Source of the DNA: Micromonospora_J zhanjiangensis
Lineage (GTDB): Bacteria > Actinomycetota > Actinomycetes > Mycobacteriales > Micromonosporaceae
NCBI RefSeq assembly: GCF_042650605.1
Contig: NZ_JBHSBN010000004.1
Span: 1 to 64,000, forward strand
DNA length: 64,000 nucleotides
Direction of reading: 5' to 3'
The notes under the pieces are model-generated. The model worked only from the letters and a program-made list of their open reading frames with translations. It was not told where the DNA came from and ran no database searches. The position numbers and the translations under genes are program-made. Shown piece by piece: positions 41,525 to 50,252 of this stretch. The stretch's first letter is position 1. Every line of letters starts with the position of its first letter.

Positions 41525-42985
41525 TCAGAAGGGGTAGCGGGCGATGGTGCCCTGCATGGTCAGCCACTGCGTCTCGGTGAACGCCTCGAGGTTGGCGGTC
41601 GGACCGCCGAACCGGGAACCGGTGCCGGAGGCGCCGACCCCGCCGAACGGCGCCACCGCCTCGTCGTCGACGGTCTGGTCGTTGATGTGCACCTTGCCGC
41701 TCGGAATGCGGTCGGCCAGCGCCAGCGCCGCCAGCACGTCCCGACCGAGGATGCCCAGCGACAGCCCGTACTCGGTGTCCCGGGCGAGTTCCACCGCCTC
41801 GTCCAGGTCGGTGAAGGTGGTCACCGGGGCGACCGGACCGAAGATCTCCTGCCGGTACGCCGGGGTGCCCGGGGTGACGTCGGCCAGCACCGTCGGGCGG
41901 TAGAACAGCCCCTGGTACGTGCCGCCGGCGGCCAGCCGGGCGCCCGCGTCCACACTGGCCGTCACCAGGGAGTGGATCTTGTCGCGCTGTCCCTCGTCGA
42001 TGACCGGTCCCAGCGCCACCTGCTCCTTGGCCGGGTCGCCGACCGGCAGGTGGTCGGCCTTCTCGGCCAGCCGCGCCACGTACTCGTCGGCCCGGCTCTC
42101 GTGCACCAGGTGCCGACCGGTGGTCATGCAGATCTGGCCCTGGTGCAGGAACGACCCCCAGGCGCCGGCCGAGGCGGCCAGATCCAGGTCGGCGTCGGCC
42201 AGCACGATCAGCGCCGAGTTGCCGCCCAACTCCAGGTGCGCCCGCTTGAGGTGGCGGGCGGCCGCCTCGCCGACCTTGCGGCCGGCCGCCGTGGAACCGG
42301 TGAAGCTGACCACCCGGACGTGCGGGTCAGCCACCAGCGCCTCGCCGGTGTCCACCCCACCGGGCAGTACGTGCAGCAGGCCCGGCGGCAGGCCGGCCTC
42401 CTCGAACACCCGGGCGATGGCCAGCCCTCCGCTGACCGCCGTCCGGGGGTCCGGCTTGAGCACCACGGCGTTGCCCAGCGCCAGCGCCGGCGCCACCGAG
42501 CGGATGGCCAGGACCAGCGGGAAGTTGAACGGCGCGATCACCCCCACCACGCCCACCGGCAGCCGGCGGGCCAGGCTGAGGCGCGGCTTGGCGCTCGGGA
42601 TGATCTCGCCGAGCGGGTGCGAGGCGAGCCCGGCGGCCTCGTAGCACTCCTGCGCCGCGGTCTGCGTCTCCACCCCGGCCTTGGGCGGGATCGAACCGGC
42701 CTCGCGGACCAGCCAGTCGCCGACCTCCTCGGCGTACCGTTCCCACAGCTGGCCGGCCCGGCGCAGCACGGCGGCCCGCTCCGGGTAGCTGGTGGCGGCC
42801 CAGGCCCGTTGCGCGCGTCCGGCCGACGCGCAGGCCCGGGCCACGTCGGCGGCGTCGGCCACGCCCACCCGGGCGATCTCCTCCCGGGTGGCGGGGGAGC
42901 GGACCGGTGCGGTGCCGCCGGACGCCTCCACCCAGCCGTCGCTGAAGACGGTGCCGTGCCACGTCGTCGTGTCGAGCAGAGCCAT
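41525..42985 (-). CDS. Aromatic aldehyde (benzaldehyde/vanillin-type) dehydrogenase
   Basis: 486 residues from ATG 42983-42985. It belongs to the ALDH superfamily: VVGVIAPFNFPLVLAIRSVA, VSFTGSTAAGRKVGEAAARH, LELGGNSALIVL and the catalytic Cys in GQICMTTGRH. The Met-Thr-Thr-Gly-Arg context is common in benzaldehyde and vanillin dehydrogenases. It probably converts 4-hydroxybenzaldehyde or vanillin-type aldehydes to benzoates that PobA or related enzymes use. It is the first gene of the minus-strand unit with pobA, divergent from pcaI. Confidence 0.85.
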   Translation of the reverse strand: MALLDTTTWHGTVFSDGWVEASGGTAPVRSPATREEIARVGVADAADVARACASAGRAQRAWAATSYPERAAVLRRAGQLWERYAEEVGDWLVREAGSIPPKAGVETQTAAQECYEAAGLASHPLGEIIPSAKPRLSLARRLPVGVVGVIAPFNFPLVLAIRSVAPALALGNAVVLKPDPRTAVSGGLAIARVFEEAGLPPGLLHVLPGGVDTGEALVADPHVRVVSFTGSTAAGRKVGEAAARHLKRAHLELGGNSALIVLADADLDLAASAGAWGSFLHQGQICMTTGRHLVHESRADEYVARLAEKADHLPVGDPAKEQVALGPVIDEGQRDKIHSLVTASVDAGARLAAGGTYQGLFYRPTVLADVTPGTPAYRQEIFGPVAPVTTFTDLDEAVELARDTEYGLSLGILGRDVLAALALADRIPSGKVHINDQTVDDEAVAPFGGVGASGTGSRFGGPTANLEAFTETQWLTMQGTIARYPF

Positions 42986-43051
42986 CGCGGGTCCTTCCAG
43001 GGGGTGCGTCGGGCCGAATTGGCCGGACCGTGGCGAGGTGTGCCGGAAGGT

Positions 43052-43086
43052 GTTCGCCAGCCGAACGATCGTTCTCATTTAGAACG
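43052..43086. promoter_or_regulatory. GTTCG/CGAAC half-site cluster in the pca divergent promoter
   Basis: GTTCG (43052-43056), CGAAC (43062-43066), the perfect palindrome GAACGATCGTTC (43063-43074) and GAACG (43082-43086) are packed within 35 bases, 67-101 bases upstream of the aldehyde dehydrogenase start and 165-199 upstream of pcaI. Repeated GTTCG half sites are what PcaU/PobR-type IclR regulators bind in other bacteria. A more distant GTTCG/CGAAC pair occurs nearer pcaI (about 43178 and 43205). Confidence 0.65.
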
Positions 43087-43250
43087 TTGGCACGCGACTC
43101 GGTCCGCGTCAACGGGTGTCGCGACATTCCCGTCCCGGGCCGGACGCGTTGACGGATCGCCGGGCCGGGGCTTACGTTCGAGATGAGGACGTCGGTCCGG
43201 ATAGCGAACACTTGCCGGGGCGGCGGCGCCCGCAGCGGACGGGGAGGCCG

Positions 43251-44069
43251 ATGGCGAAGCTCGTGGCGCTGGCCGACGGCGTGGCGGAACTCGTCCACGA
43301 CGGGGACACGGTGGCCCTGGAGGGCTTCACCCACCTGATCCCGTTCGCCGCCGGCCACGAGATCATCCGCCAGGGCCGGCGCGACCTGACCCTGGTCCGG
43401 ATGACCCCCGACCTCGTCTACGACCAGCTCATCGGCGCCGGCTGCGCCCGTCGGCTGGTCTTCTCCTGGGGCGGCAACCCGGGCGTCGGCTCGCTGCACC
43501 GGTTCCGGGACGCCGTGCAGAACGGCTGGCCGCGACCGCTGGAGCTGGCGGAGCACAGCCACGCCGGGATGGCCAACCGGTACGTCGCCGGCGCCTCCGG
43601 CCTGCCGTTCGCGGTGCTGCGCGGCTACACCGGCACGGACCTGGCCCGGCACTCGCCGGACATCCGGACCATCACCTGCCCATTCACCGGCGAGGAACTC
43701 ACCGCCCTGCCCGCGTTGCGCCCGGACGTCACCGTCGTGCACGCCCAGCGCGCCGACCGGGCCGGCAACGTGCAGATGTGGGGCATCACCGGCGTGCAGA
43801 AGGAGGCGGTGCTGGCCGCGCACCGGTCGCTGGTGACCGTGGAGGAGGTGGTCGACGAACTGCCGCCGGTGCCCGGCCAGGTGGTGCTGCCCGGCTGGGC
43901 GGTGACCGCGGTGGCGGTGGTGCCCGGGGGCGCGCACCCGTCGTACGCGCAGGGCTTCTCGCACCGCGACAACGACTTCTACCGGGCCTGGGACGCCGTC
44001 AGCCGGGACCGGGACACCTTCCTGACCTGGTTGGACCGGCACGTGCGGGACGCGGGAGCCCGGGCATGA
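43251..44069 (+). CDS. pcaI: 3-oxoadipate CoA-transferase, alpha subunit
   Basis: 272 residues from ATG 43251 (GGGGAGG upstream). It is CoA-transferase subunit A: VHDGDTVALEGFTHLIPFAA, RRLVFSWGGNPGVGSLHRFR, RADRAGNVQMWGITGVQKEA. With PcaJ it moves CoA from succinyl-CoA to 3-oxoadipate. It is the first gene of the plus-strand pca operon; its stop overlaps pcaJ by ATGA. The group is close to the glutaconate-CoA-transferase-like type used in actinomycete pca clusters. Confidence 0.88.
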   Translation: MAKLVALADGVAELVHDGDTVALEGFTHLIPFAAGHEIIRQGRRDLTLVRMTPDLVYDQLIGAGCARRLVFSWGGNPGVGSLHRFRDAVQNGWPRPLELAEHSHAGMANRYVAGASGLPFAVLRGYTGTDLARHSPDIRTITCPFTGEELTALPALRPDVTVVHAQRADRAGNVQMWGITGVQKEAVLAAHRSLVTVEEVVDELPPVPGQVVLPGWAVTAVAVVPGGAHPSYAQGFSHRDNDFYRAWDAVSRDRDTFLTWLDRHVRDAGARA

Positions 44070-44869
44070 CCGGCGGTGAGTGGACCGCCGACGAGATGAT
44101 GACCGTCGCCGCGGCCCGCCAGCTGCGCGACGGCACCGCGTGCTTCGTCGGCATCGGCCTGCCCAGCACGGCCGCGAACCTGGCCCGGGTCACCCACGCG
44201 CCGAACCTGGTGCTCATCTACGAGTCCGGTTGCCTCGGCGCGAAGCCCGACCGGCTGCCGCTGTCCATCGGCGACGGGATCCTCGCCGACACGGCCGACG
44301 CGGTGGTCTCCGTACCCGAGGTGTTCAACTACTGGCTCCAGCCGGGCCGGATCGACGTCGGTTTCCTCGGCGCCGCCCAGATCGACCGGTACGGCAACAT
44401 CAACACCACCGTGATCGGCGGCGACTACGCCGATCCGGTGGTCCGGCTGCCCGGCGCGGGCGGCGCCCCGGAGATCGCGGCCTCCTGCGGCGAGGTGGTG
44501 GTGATCGTCCGGCAGACCCCGCGGACCTTCGTCGACCGGGTCGACTTCGTCACCTCCGTCGGTTACGGCCGGGACCCCGGCGACCGGAAACGGTTCGGGC
44601 TGCGCGGCGGCGGTCCCCGCGTGGTGATCACCGACCTCGGCGTGCTGGAGCCCGACCCGCACACCCGCGAGCTGACCCTGACCCGGCTGCACCCCGGGGT
44701 GACCGTCGAGCGGGTCCGGGCGGCCACCGGGTGGCCGCTGGCCGTCGCCGCGGAACCGACCACGGTGGACGAGCCCACCGGGCACGAGCTGACCGTGCTG
44801 CGCGCCCTGCGGGCGACCGAGACCGGCGGCGATCCGGTCCGCCCCGCGGGAGAGGAGAGGGAACGATGA
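44066..44869 (+). CDS. pcaJ: 3-oxoadipate CoA-transferase, beta subunit
   Basis: 267 residues. TACFVGIGLPSTAANLARVT, LVLIYESGCLGAKPDRLPLS (the active Glu in YESG) and DVGFLGAAQIDRYGNINTTV are the beta-subunit signatures. The enzyme needs both subunits, and translational overlap (ATGA) with pcaI and pcaH ensures stoichiometry. It acts in the last steps of the beta-ketoadipate pathway. Confidence 0.88.
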   Translation: MTGGEWTADEMMTVAAARQLRDGTACFVGIGLPSTAANLARVTHAPNLVLIYESGCLGAKPDRLPLSIGDGILADTADAVVSVPEVFNYWLQPGRIDVGFLGAAQIDRYGNINTTVIGGDYADPVVRLPGAGGAPEIAASCGEVVVIVRQTPRTFVDRVDFVTSVGYGRDPGDRKRFGLRGGGPRVVITDLGVLEPDPHTRELTLTRLHPGVTVERVRAATGWPLAVAAEPTTVDEPTGHELTVLRALRATETGGDPVRPAGEERER

Positions 44870-45597
44870 GCGACCGTCTGCTGCTGCCCCGCTACCGGCG
44901 GGACGACGTCGACGCGCACCCGCCGCTGCTCAGTCCGGAGTACCGGTCGACGGTGCTGCGCGCGCCGCGGCTGCCACCGGTGCACCTGCCGCACCGGCTC
45001 ACCGAGGTCACCGGTCCGCTGCTGGGCGAGGGTCGGCTCGGGCCGCTGGACCACGATCTGACCCGACAGCACGACGCCGAACCGCTCGGCCAGCGGATCG
45101 TCGTACACGGTCGGGTGCTCGACGGGGACGGCCGGCCGGTGCCGGCGACGCTGGTGGAGATCTGGCAGGCCAACGCCGCCGGCCGGTACCGGCACGCGGG
45201 GGACACCTGGCCGGCGCCGCTCGACCCGAACTTCGACGGGGTGGGGCGGGTGCTCACCGACGGGGCCGGCCGCTACGAGTTCGTCACCGTGGCGCCCGGC
45301 GCCTACCCGTGGCGCAACCACGACAACGCCTGGCGACCCGCGCACATCCACTTCTCGCTCTTCGGCCGGGCCTTCACCCAGCGGCTGGTCACCCAGATGT
45401 ACTTCCCCGGCGACCCGCTCTTCTCCCAGGACCCGATCTTCAACTCGGTCCGTGACCCGCGGGCCCGGGAGCGCATGGTGGCCCGGTACGACCACACCGC
45501 CACCCGACCCGAGTGGGCGCTGGGCTACCGGTTCGACATCGTGCTGCGCGGCCGGGAGGCCACCCCGTTCGAGGACGGTGCCGACGATGACGACTGA
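44866..45597 (+). CDS. pcaH: Protocatechuate 3,4-dioxygenase, beta subunit
   Basis: 243 residues. An intradiol ring-cleavage dioxygenase with all four Fe(III) ligands visible: Tyr108 (AAGRYRHAGD), Tyr147 (PGAYPWRNHD), His160 and His162 (RPAHIHFSLF). The spacing equals that of the classical Pseudomonas subunit (Tyr408, Tyr447, His460, His462). It opens protocatechuate to 3-carboxy-cis,cis-muconate with PcaG. It overlaps pcaG by 11 bases. Confidence 0.93.
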   Translation: MSDRLLLPRYRRDDVDAHPPLLSPEYRSTVLRAPRLPPVHLPHRLTEVTGPLLGEGRLGPLDHDLTRQHDAEPLGQRIVVHGRVLDGDGRPVPATLVEIWQANAAGRYRHAGDTWPAPLDPNFDGVGRVLTDGAGRYEFVTVAPGAYPWRNHDNAWRPAHIHFSLFGRAFTQRLVTQMYFPGDPLFSQDPIFNSVRDPRARERMVARYDHTATRPEWALGYRFDIVLRGREATPFEDGADDDD

Positions 45598-46162
45598 CCG
45601 GCTCGGGGTCACCCCGGCGCAGACCGTCGGCCCGTTCCTGCACCTCGCCCTGCCCTGGCCGGACGGGCCGTACGTCGTACCGGAGGGCACCGACGGCGCG
45701 TTCTGGGTCCACGGGCGGGTTCTCGACGGCGTCGGCGCGCCGGTGGTCGACGGCCTGGTGGAGAGCTGGCAGGCCGACCCGGACGGCCGCTTCGACCACC
45801 CGGACGATCCGCGCGGCGCCCGACCACCGGCGGTGCCCGGCTTCCGCGGCTTCGGTCGCAGCGCCACCGACGCGACCGGCCGGTACGCGCTGCTGACCGT
45901 CAAGCCGGGTCCGCTGCCCGACCCGGACGGCGGCACCGAGGCGCCGCACGTGAACCTGTCGGTCTTCGCCCGGGGCATGCTGCACCGGGTGGTCACCCGG
46001 CTCTATTTCCCGGACGAGGCGGCGGCCAACGCGGCCGACCCGGTGCTGCGTACCGTCGAACCGGACCGCCGGCACACCCTGGTCGCGACGGCGGGCCCGG
46101 ACGGACTGCTCTTCGACATCCACCTGCAGGGGGACCATGAGACCGTCTTCTTCGCGGTCTGA
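45587..46162 (+). CDS. pcaG: Protocatechuate 3,4-dioxygenase, alpha subunit
   Basis: 191 residues. The same intradiol fold as PcaH (GVTPAQTVGPFLHLALPWPD, VESWQADPDGRFDHPDD, APHVNLSVFARGMLHRVVTR, YFPDEAAANAADPVL) but without the full iron ligand set, as normal for the alpha subunit. It starts inside pcaH and ends 26 bases inside pcaB, so the three genes are tightly coupled. Confidence 0.92.
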   Translation: MTTDRLGVTPAQTVGPFLHLALPWPDGPYVVPEGTDGAFWVHGRVLDGVGAPVVDGLVESWQADPDGRFDHPDDPRGARPPAVPGFRGFGRSATDATGRYALLTVKPGPLPDPDGGTEAPHVNLSVFARGMLHRVVTRLYFPDEAAANAADPVLRTVEPDRRHTLVATAGPDGLLFDIHLQGDHETVFFAV

Positions 46163-47483
46163 CCGGCTGCTCGCCGGCCTGTCCGGCGACGCGGCGGTGG
46201 ACGCCGAACTCACCGATCGGGCGCTGCTGCGGGCGATGCTCGACGCGGAGGCGGCGCTCGCCGGTGCCGCCGCCGACTGCGGCCTGGCGCCCCGGGCGGC
46301 GGCCGAGGCGATCGCCGAGCGGTGCCATCCCGACCGGTACGACCCGGCCGCGCTCGGCGCCGCCGCCGAGGAGAGCGGCAACCCCGTCGTCCCGCTGGTC
46401 CGCGCGCTCACCGAGGCGGTGCCCGAGTCCGCCCGGCCCTGGGTGCACCTCGGCGCCACCAGCCAGGACATCCTCGACACGGCCCTGATGCTGGTCGCGG
46501 TCCGGGCCACCGGGCCGCTGGCCGGACACCTCGGCGCGGCGGCCGACGCGGCGGCCGGGCTGGCCGCCGCGCACCGGGACACCCTCCTGGTCGGTCGCAC
46601 GCTGGGCCAGCAGGCGGCACCCACCACCTTCGGGCTCACGGCCGCCGGCTGGCTGGCCGGGCTGGTCGACGCCGGCACCCGGCTGCGCGGACTGCGGGCG
46701 GCGCTGCCCGCCCAACTCGGCGGCGCGGTCGGCACCCTCGCCGCGCTGGGCCCGGCCGGCCCCGCGGTGCTCGACCGGTACGCCCGGCGGCTCGACCTGG
46801 CCACGCCCGCGCTGCCCTGGCACACCCGCCGGCAACCCGTGCTCGACCTGGCCGGCACGCTCGGCGGAGTGCTCGCCGGCGCCGGCAAGGTCGCCGTCGA
46901 CGTCGGACTGCTGGCCCGGACCGAGGTCGGCGAGGTCGCCGAGGGCGGCCCGGGCCGGGGCGGCTCGTCGGCCATGCCGCACAAGCGCAACCCGGTCGAC
47001 TCGGTCCTCGTCACCGCCGCCGCCCGGCGGGCACCGGGGCTGGTCGGCACCCTGTTCACCGCCGCCGTCCAGGAACACGAGCGGGCGGCCGGTTCCTGGC
47101 ACGCCGAGTGGGAACCGCTGCTCGACCTGCTGCACCTGGCCGGTGGCGCCGCCGCCCGAACCGCCCGGATGCTGTCCGGCCTGGCTGTCCGACCGGACCG
47201 GATGCGGGCCAACCTGGACACCGGCCGGGGACTGGTGCTCGCCGAGGCGGTCGCCGCCCGGCTGGCCCCGACCCTGGGCCGGACCGCGGCGCACGAGACC
47301 GTGGCCCGGGCCGCCCGGCAGCCGTCCTTCCGGGACGCCCTGCGCGCCGACCCTACGATCCGGGCACAGCTGTCCGACGCGGATCTCGACCAGGCGCTCG
47401 ACCCGGCCGGCTGGCTCGGTTCGGCCGGCCGCTTCGTCGACGCGGCGCTGGCCGCGTACCGGTCCGCCGGGGAGCGGCCGTGA
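46137..47483 (+). CDS. pcaB: 3-carboxy-cis,cis-muconate cycloisomerase
   Basis: 448 residues. A fumarase/aspartase superfamily member: the signature loop RGGSSAMPHKRNPVDSVLVT carries the catalytic Ser, and VHLGATSQDILDTALMLVAV is the second block. It lactonises 3-carboxymuconate to 4-carboxymuconolactone. ATG 46137 overlaps pcaG by 26 bases; the stop overlaps the GTG of pcaD. Confidence 0.92.
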   Translation: MRPSSSRSDRLLAGLSGDAAVDAELTDRALLRAMLDAEAALAGAAADCGLAPRAAAEAIAERCHPDRYDPAALGAAAEESGNPVVPLVRALTEAVPESARPWVHLGATSQDILDTALMLVAVRATGPLAGHLGAAADAAAGLAAAHRDTLLVGRTLGQQAAPTTFGLTAAGWLAGLVDAGTRLRGLRAALPAQLGGAVGTLAALGPAGPAVLDRYARRLDLATPALPWHTRRQPVLDLAGTLGGVLAGAGKVAVDVGLLARTEVGEVAEGGPGRGGSSAMPHKRNPVDSVLVTAAARRAPGLVGTLFTAAVQEHERAAGSWHAEWEPLLDLLHLAGGAAARTARMLSGLAVRPDRMRANLDTGRGLVLAEAVAARLAPTLGRTAAHETVARAARQPSFRDALRADPTIRAQLSDADLDQALDPAGWLGSAGRFVDAALAAYRSAGERP

Positions 47484-48247
47484 CGTCCCGGTTGCACGCC
47501 CGGGTCGACGGGCCGGCCGGCGCGCCGGCCGTGCTGCTCGGCAGCTCGCTCGGCACCACCGGCGAGATGTGGCAACCGCAGCTCGCCGCGCTCACCGCGG
47601 GCCACCGGGTGATCCGGTACGACCACCTGGGTCACGGCCGGTCGGCCGTGCCGCCCGGTCCGTACACGGTGGAACGGCTCGGTCGGGAGGTGCTGGCGCT
47701 GCTCGACGATCTCGGCGTGCGGCGCGCGCACTACGCGGGACTGTCCCTCGGCGGCATGGTCGGCATGTGGTTGGCCGCGCACGCGCCGGACCGGATCGAC
47801 CGGCTGGCGTTGCTGTGCACCTCGGCGCTGCTGGGACCGGCGACGGTGTGGCGCGACCGGGCGGCGACGGTCCGGGCGGGCGGCACGGGCGCGGTCGCCG
47901 ACGCGGTGCTGGCCCGCTGGTTCACCCCCGGGTTCGCCGCGGCCCGGCCGGAGCTGGTCGGCCACTACCGGGACATGCTGACCGCGACGCCGGCCGCCGG
48001 GTACGCCGGCTGTTGCGAGGCGATCGCCGCGCTGGACCTGCGTGCCGACCTGGCCCTGATCGCCGCGCCCACGCTGGTTGTCGCCGGGGCCGACGATCCG
48101 GCCATCCCGGTGGACCACGCCGAGCGGATCACCGCCGGGATCCCCGGCGCCCGGCTCGTGGTGGTCGACCAGGCGGCTCACCTGGCCAACGTGGAGCAGC
48201 CGGAAGCGGTGGCCGAGCTGGTGCGGGAACACGTCGACCGGGAGTGA
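47480..48247 (+). CDS. pcaD: 3-oxoadipate enol-lactonase
   Basis: 255 residues from GTG 47480. An alpha/beta hydrolase: nucleophile Ser89 in YAGLSLGGMVG, acid Asp in VAGADDPAIP and His in VDQAAHLANVEQ. It hydrolyses 3-oxoadipate enol-lactone. In many actinomycetes this gene is fused to pcaC as pcaL; here pcaD and pcaC are separate, seven bases apart. The start overlaps the pcaB stop. Confidence 0.9.
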   Translation: MTSRLHARVDGPAGAPAVLLGSSLGTTGEMWQPQLAALTAGHRVIRYDHLGHGRSAVPPGPYTVERLGREVLALLDDLGVRRAHYAGLSLGGMVGMWLAAHAPDRIDRLALLCTSALLGPATVWRDRAATVRAGGTGAVADAVLARWFTPGFAAARPELVGHYRDMLTATPAAGYAGCCEAIAALDLRADLALIAAPTLVVAGADDPAIPVDHAERITAGIPGARLVVVDQAAHLANVEQPEAVAELVREHVDRE

Positions 48248-48254
48248 GGGCGGG

Positions 48255-48635
48255 ATGGACGAGCGGGACCGGCACGAGGCCGGGATGACGGTACGCCGGC
48301 AGGTGCTCGGCGACGCGCACGTGGACCGGGCGGTCGCCGACACCGACGACCTCACCGCCGACTTCCAGGACCTCATCACCCGGTACGCCTGGGGTGAGAT
48401 CTGGACCCGGCCCGGCCTGGACCGGCCGACCCGTAGCTGCGTCACCCTGGCCGTGCTGGCCGCGTTGGGCCATCACGAGGAGTTGGGCATGCACGTGCGG
48501 GCCGCGCTGCGCAACGGACTGACCCCGGCGCAGGTCGGTGAGGTGCTGCTCCAGGTCGCCGTCTACGCTGGCGTGCCGGCGGCCAACCGGGCGTTCGCGG
48601 TCGCGCGGGAGATTCTGCGGCAGGAGACGGGATGA
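48255..48635 (+). CDS. pcaC: 4-carboxymuconolactone decarboxylase
   Basis: 126 residues. The CMD fold is recognisable by ADFQDLITRYAWGEIWTRPG, TRSCVTLAVLAALGHHEELG, MHVRAALRNGLTPAQVGEVL and the conserved His-Glu pair (HHEELGMHV). It decarboxylates 4-carboxymuconolactone to the enol-lactone used by PcaD. It ends in an ATGA overlap with the regulator gene. Confidence 0.92.
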   Translation: MDERDRHEAGMTVRRQVLGDAHVDRAVADTDDLTADFQDLITRYAWGEIWTRPGLDRPTRSCVTLAVLAALGHHEELGMHVRAALRNGLTPAQVGEVLLQVAVYAGVPAANRAFAVAREILRQETG

Positions 48636-49450
48636 CCCAGGAGGCGGCGCGGACGCCGGAGTTCGTCCAGTCGCTGGAACGTGGACTCGCGGTCATCCGG
48701 GCCTTCGACGCCGACCATCCGCAGCTCACCCTGAGTGAGGTGGCCCGGGCGACCGGGCTGACCCGGGCCGCCGCCCGCCGGTTCCTGCTCACCCTGGTCG
48801 AGCTGGGCTACGTGCGCACCGACGGGCGGTTGTTCGCGCTGCGGCCGCGGATCCTCGACCTCGGCTACGCCTACCTGTCCGGTCTGACCCTGCCCGAGGT
48901 GGCGCAGCCGCACCTCGAGGAGCTGGTCGCCCAGGTGCGCGAGTCCAGCTCGGTCTCCGTGCTGGACGGCGGGGACGTGGTGTACGTGGCCCGGGTGCCG
49001 ACCAAACGGATCATGACGGTGGGGATCAGCGTCGGCACCAGGTTTCCCGCGTACGCCACCTCGATGGGCCGGGTGCTGCTCGCCGCCCAGCCCTCCGACT
49101 GGCTGGACGACTACCTGGCCAGCACGGTGCTGCGGCCGCTGACCCGGCGTACCGTCACCGAGCCGGCGAAGCTGCGCGCGGTCCTGCGCAGGATCGCCGG
49201 CCAGGGGTACGCGATCGTCGACCAGGAGTTGGAGGAGGGCCTGCGCTCGCTGGCCGCGCCGATCCACGGGGCGGACGGCACCGTGGTCGCCGCGGTGAAC
49301 GTCTCCGCGCACGCCAGCCGCGGCTCGTCCGAGGTGATCCGCAAGGAACTGCTGCCGCCGCTGCTCGCCGCCGCCGGGCGGATCGAGGAGGACCTGCGCG
49401 GCGGGGCGACCCGGGCCGCCGGCCGGTCGGGTCGGTCGCTCAGCGGGTGA
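48632..49450 (+). CDS. pcaR: IclR-family regulator of the protocatechuate pathway
   Basis: 272 residues. The N-terminal winged helix (FVQSLERGLAVIRAFDADHP, LTLSEVARATGLTRAAARRF) is followed by the IclR effector domain with RVPTKRIMTVGISVGTRFPA and AVNVSAHASRGSSEVIRKEL. Its position as the last gene of the pca operon and its similarity to PcaR/PobR types support control of this cluster, probably by binding the GTTCG half-sites at 43052-43086. The stop overlaps the convergent SDR gene by 11 bases. Confidence 0.88.
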   Translation: MTQEAARTPEFVQSLERGLAVIRAFDADHPQLTLSEVARATGLTRAAARRFLLTLVELGYVRTDGRLFALRPRILDLGYAYLSGLTLPEVAQPHLEELVAQVRESSSVSVLDGGDVVYVARVPTKRIMTVGISVGTRFPAYATSMGRVLLAAQPSDWLDDYLASTVLRPLTRRTVTEPAKLRAVLRRIAGQGYAIVDQELEEGLRSLAAPIHGADGTVVAAVNVSAHASRGSSEVIRKELLPPLLAAAGRIEEDLRGGATRAAGRSGRSLSG

Positions 49451-50192
49451 GGTGCCGCCCGCCGGAGACCGAGACCACCTCCCCGTTGATGTGTCCGTTG
49501 GCGTCCGAACCCAGGTACACGACGGCGTTCGCCACGTCCTGCGGGGTGCAGATGCGTCCGGTCGGGGTCTTCGCCGCCTCGGCGTCGACCGCCTCCTGGC
49601 CGAGTCCGGGGGCGGTCAACGCCCGCTCGGTCAGCGTGAACCCGGGCCGGACGACGGTGGTGAGGACGCCGTGCGGGGCCTCCCGCACGGCGAGCACCCG
49701 GGCGGCCGCCTCGAGTGCGGCCTTGGCCGCGGGATAGCCGGCGGCGAACGGGATCGGCTGGTCGACGACGTCCGACGAGACGAGGACGATGCGGCCCCAG
49801 CCGGTGGTCCGCATGTCGGCGGCGACCCGGTCGGCCAGGGCCAGGGTGCCGGCGACGTTGGCGGTGAGGCCGCGCACGACCGCGTCCCAGTCCTGGACGT
49901 ACGGCCAGACGACCGCGTTCGCCACCAGGACGTCGACCGGGCCGAGGACGTCCCGGACGGTGCCGACTGCGCGCTCGATCGAGCCCGGGTCGCCCTGGTC
50001 GAGGCGCACCGTGCAGCCCTTGGCGCCGAGTCCGGTGATCTCTCCGAGGACCCGTTCGGCCCGCTCGGGACGGCTGTGCCAGCCGACCGCCACCCGGGCG
50101 CCCTCGCGGGCGAAGGTGGTGGCGATGGTGGCGCCGATGTCGCCGGAGGCGCCGGTGACCAGGACGACCCGGTCGCGAAGACGAAGATCCAT
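49440..50192 (-). CDS. SDR-family oxidoreductase
   Basis: 250 residues. A classical short-chain dehydrogenase: cofactor loop VVLVTGASGDIGATIATTFA; active-site Ser in VLVSSDVVDQPIPFAAGYPA with Tyr and Lys in GYPAAKAALE; C-terminal block IDGGRH replaced by VSVSGGRHLTR. It is divergent from the MarR gene at 50253, with twin TAGCC-type palindromes in the gap, so MarR probably represses it. The substrate is unknown; it is not obviously a pca enzyme. Confidence 0.88.
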   Translation of the reverse strand: MDLRLRDRVVLVTGASGDIGATIATTFAREGARVAVGWHSRPERAERVLGEITGLGAKGCTVRLDQGDPGSIERAVGTVRDVLGPVDVLVANAVVWPYVQDWDAVVRGLTANVAGTLALADRVAADMRTTGWGRIVLVSSDVVDQPIPFAAGYPAAKAALEAAARVLAVREAPHGVLTTVVRPGFTLTERALTAPGLGQEAVDAEAAKTPTGRICTPQDVANAVVYLGSDANGHINGEVVSVSGGRHLTR

Positions 50193-50207
50193 GCTCTCTC
50201 CAAAGGT

Positions 50208-50232
50208 TAGCCGGCTATCTGGTAGCCGACTA
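50208..50232. promoter_or_regulatory. Twin TAGCC-N-GGCTA type MarR operators
   Basis: TAGCCGGCTA (50208-50217) is a perfect 10-base palindrome and TAGCCGACTA (50223-50232) a one-base variant 15 bases on. They lie between the SDR start (50192) and the MarR start (50253). TATACC at 50233-50239 overlaps the right site, so both genes could be repressed by MarR binding here. Confidence 0.65.
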
Positions 50233-50252
50233 TATACCGGTTAGGATGAGGC

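Noticed and set aside
43107..43154. CGTCAACG/CGTTGACG inverted repeat in the pca promoter gap
   Set aside because: Arms of 8 bases are 32 bases apart with no matching regulator pattern; the GTTCG array nearby is a better operator candidate.
45440..48445. A 1001-residue minus-strand frame over the pca genes
   Set aside because: Antisense shadow of pcaG, pcaB and pcaD; Arg/Ser/Ala-rich with no domain signature.
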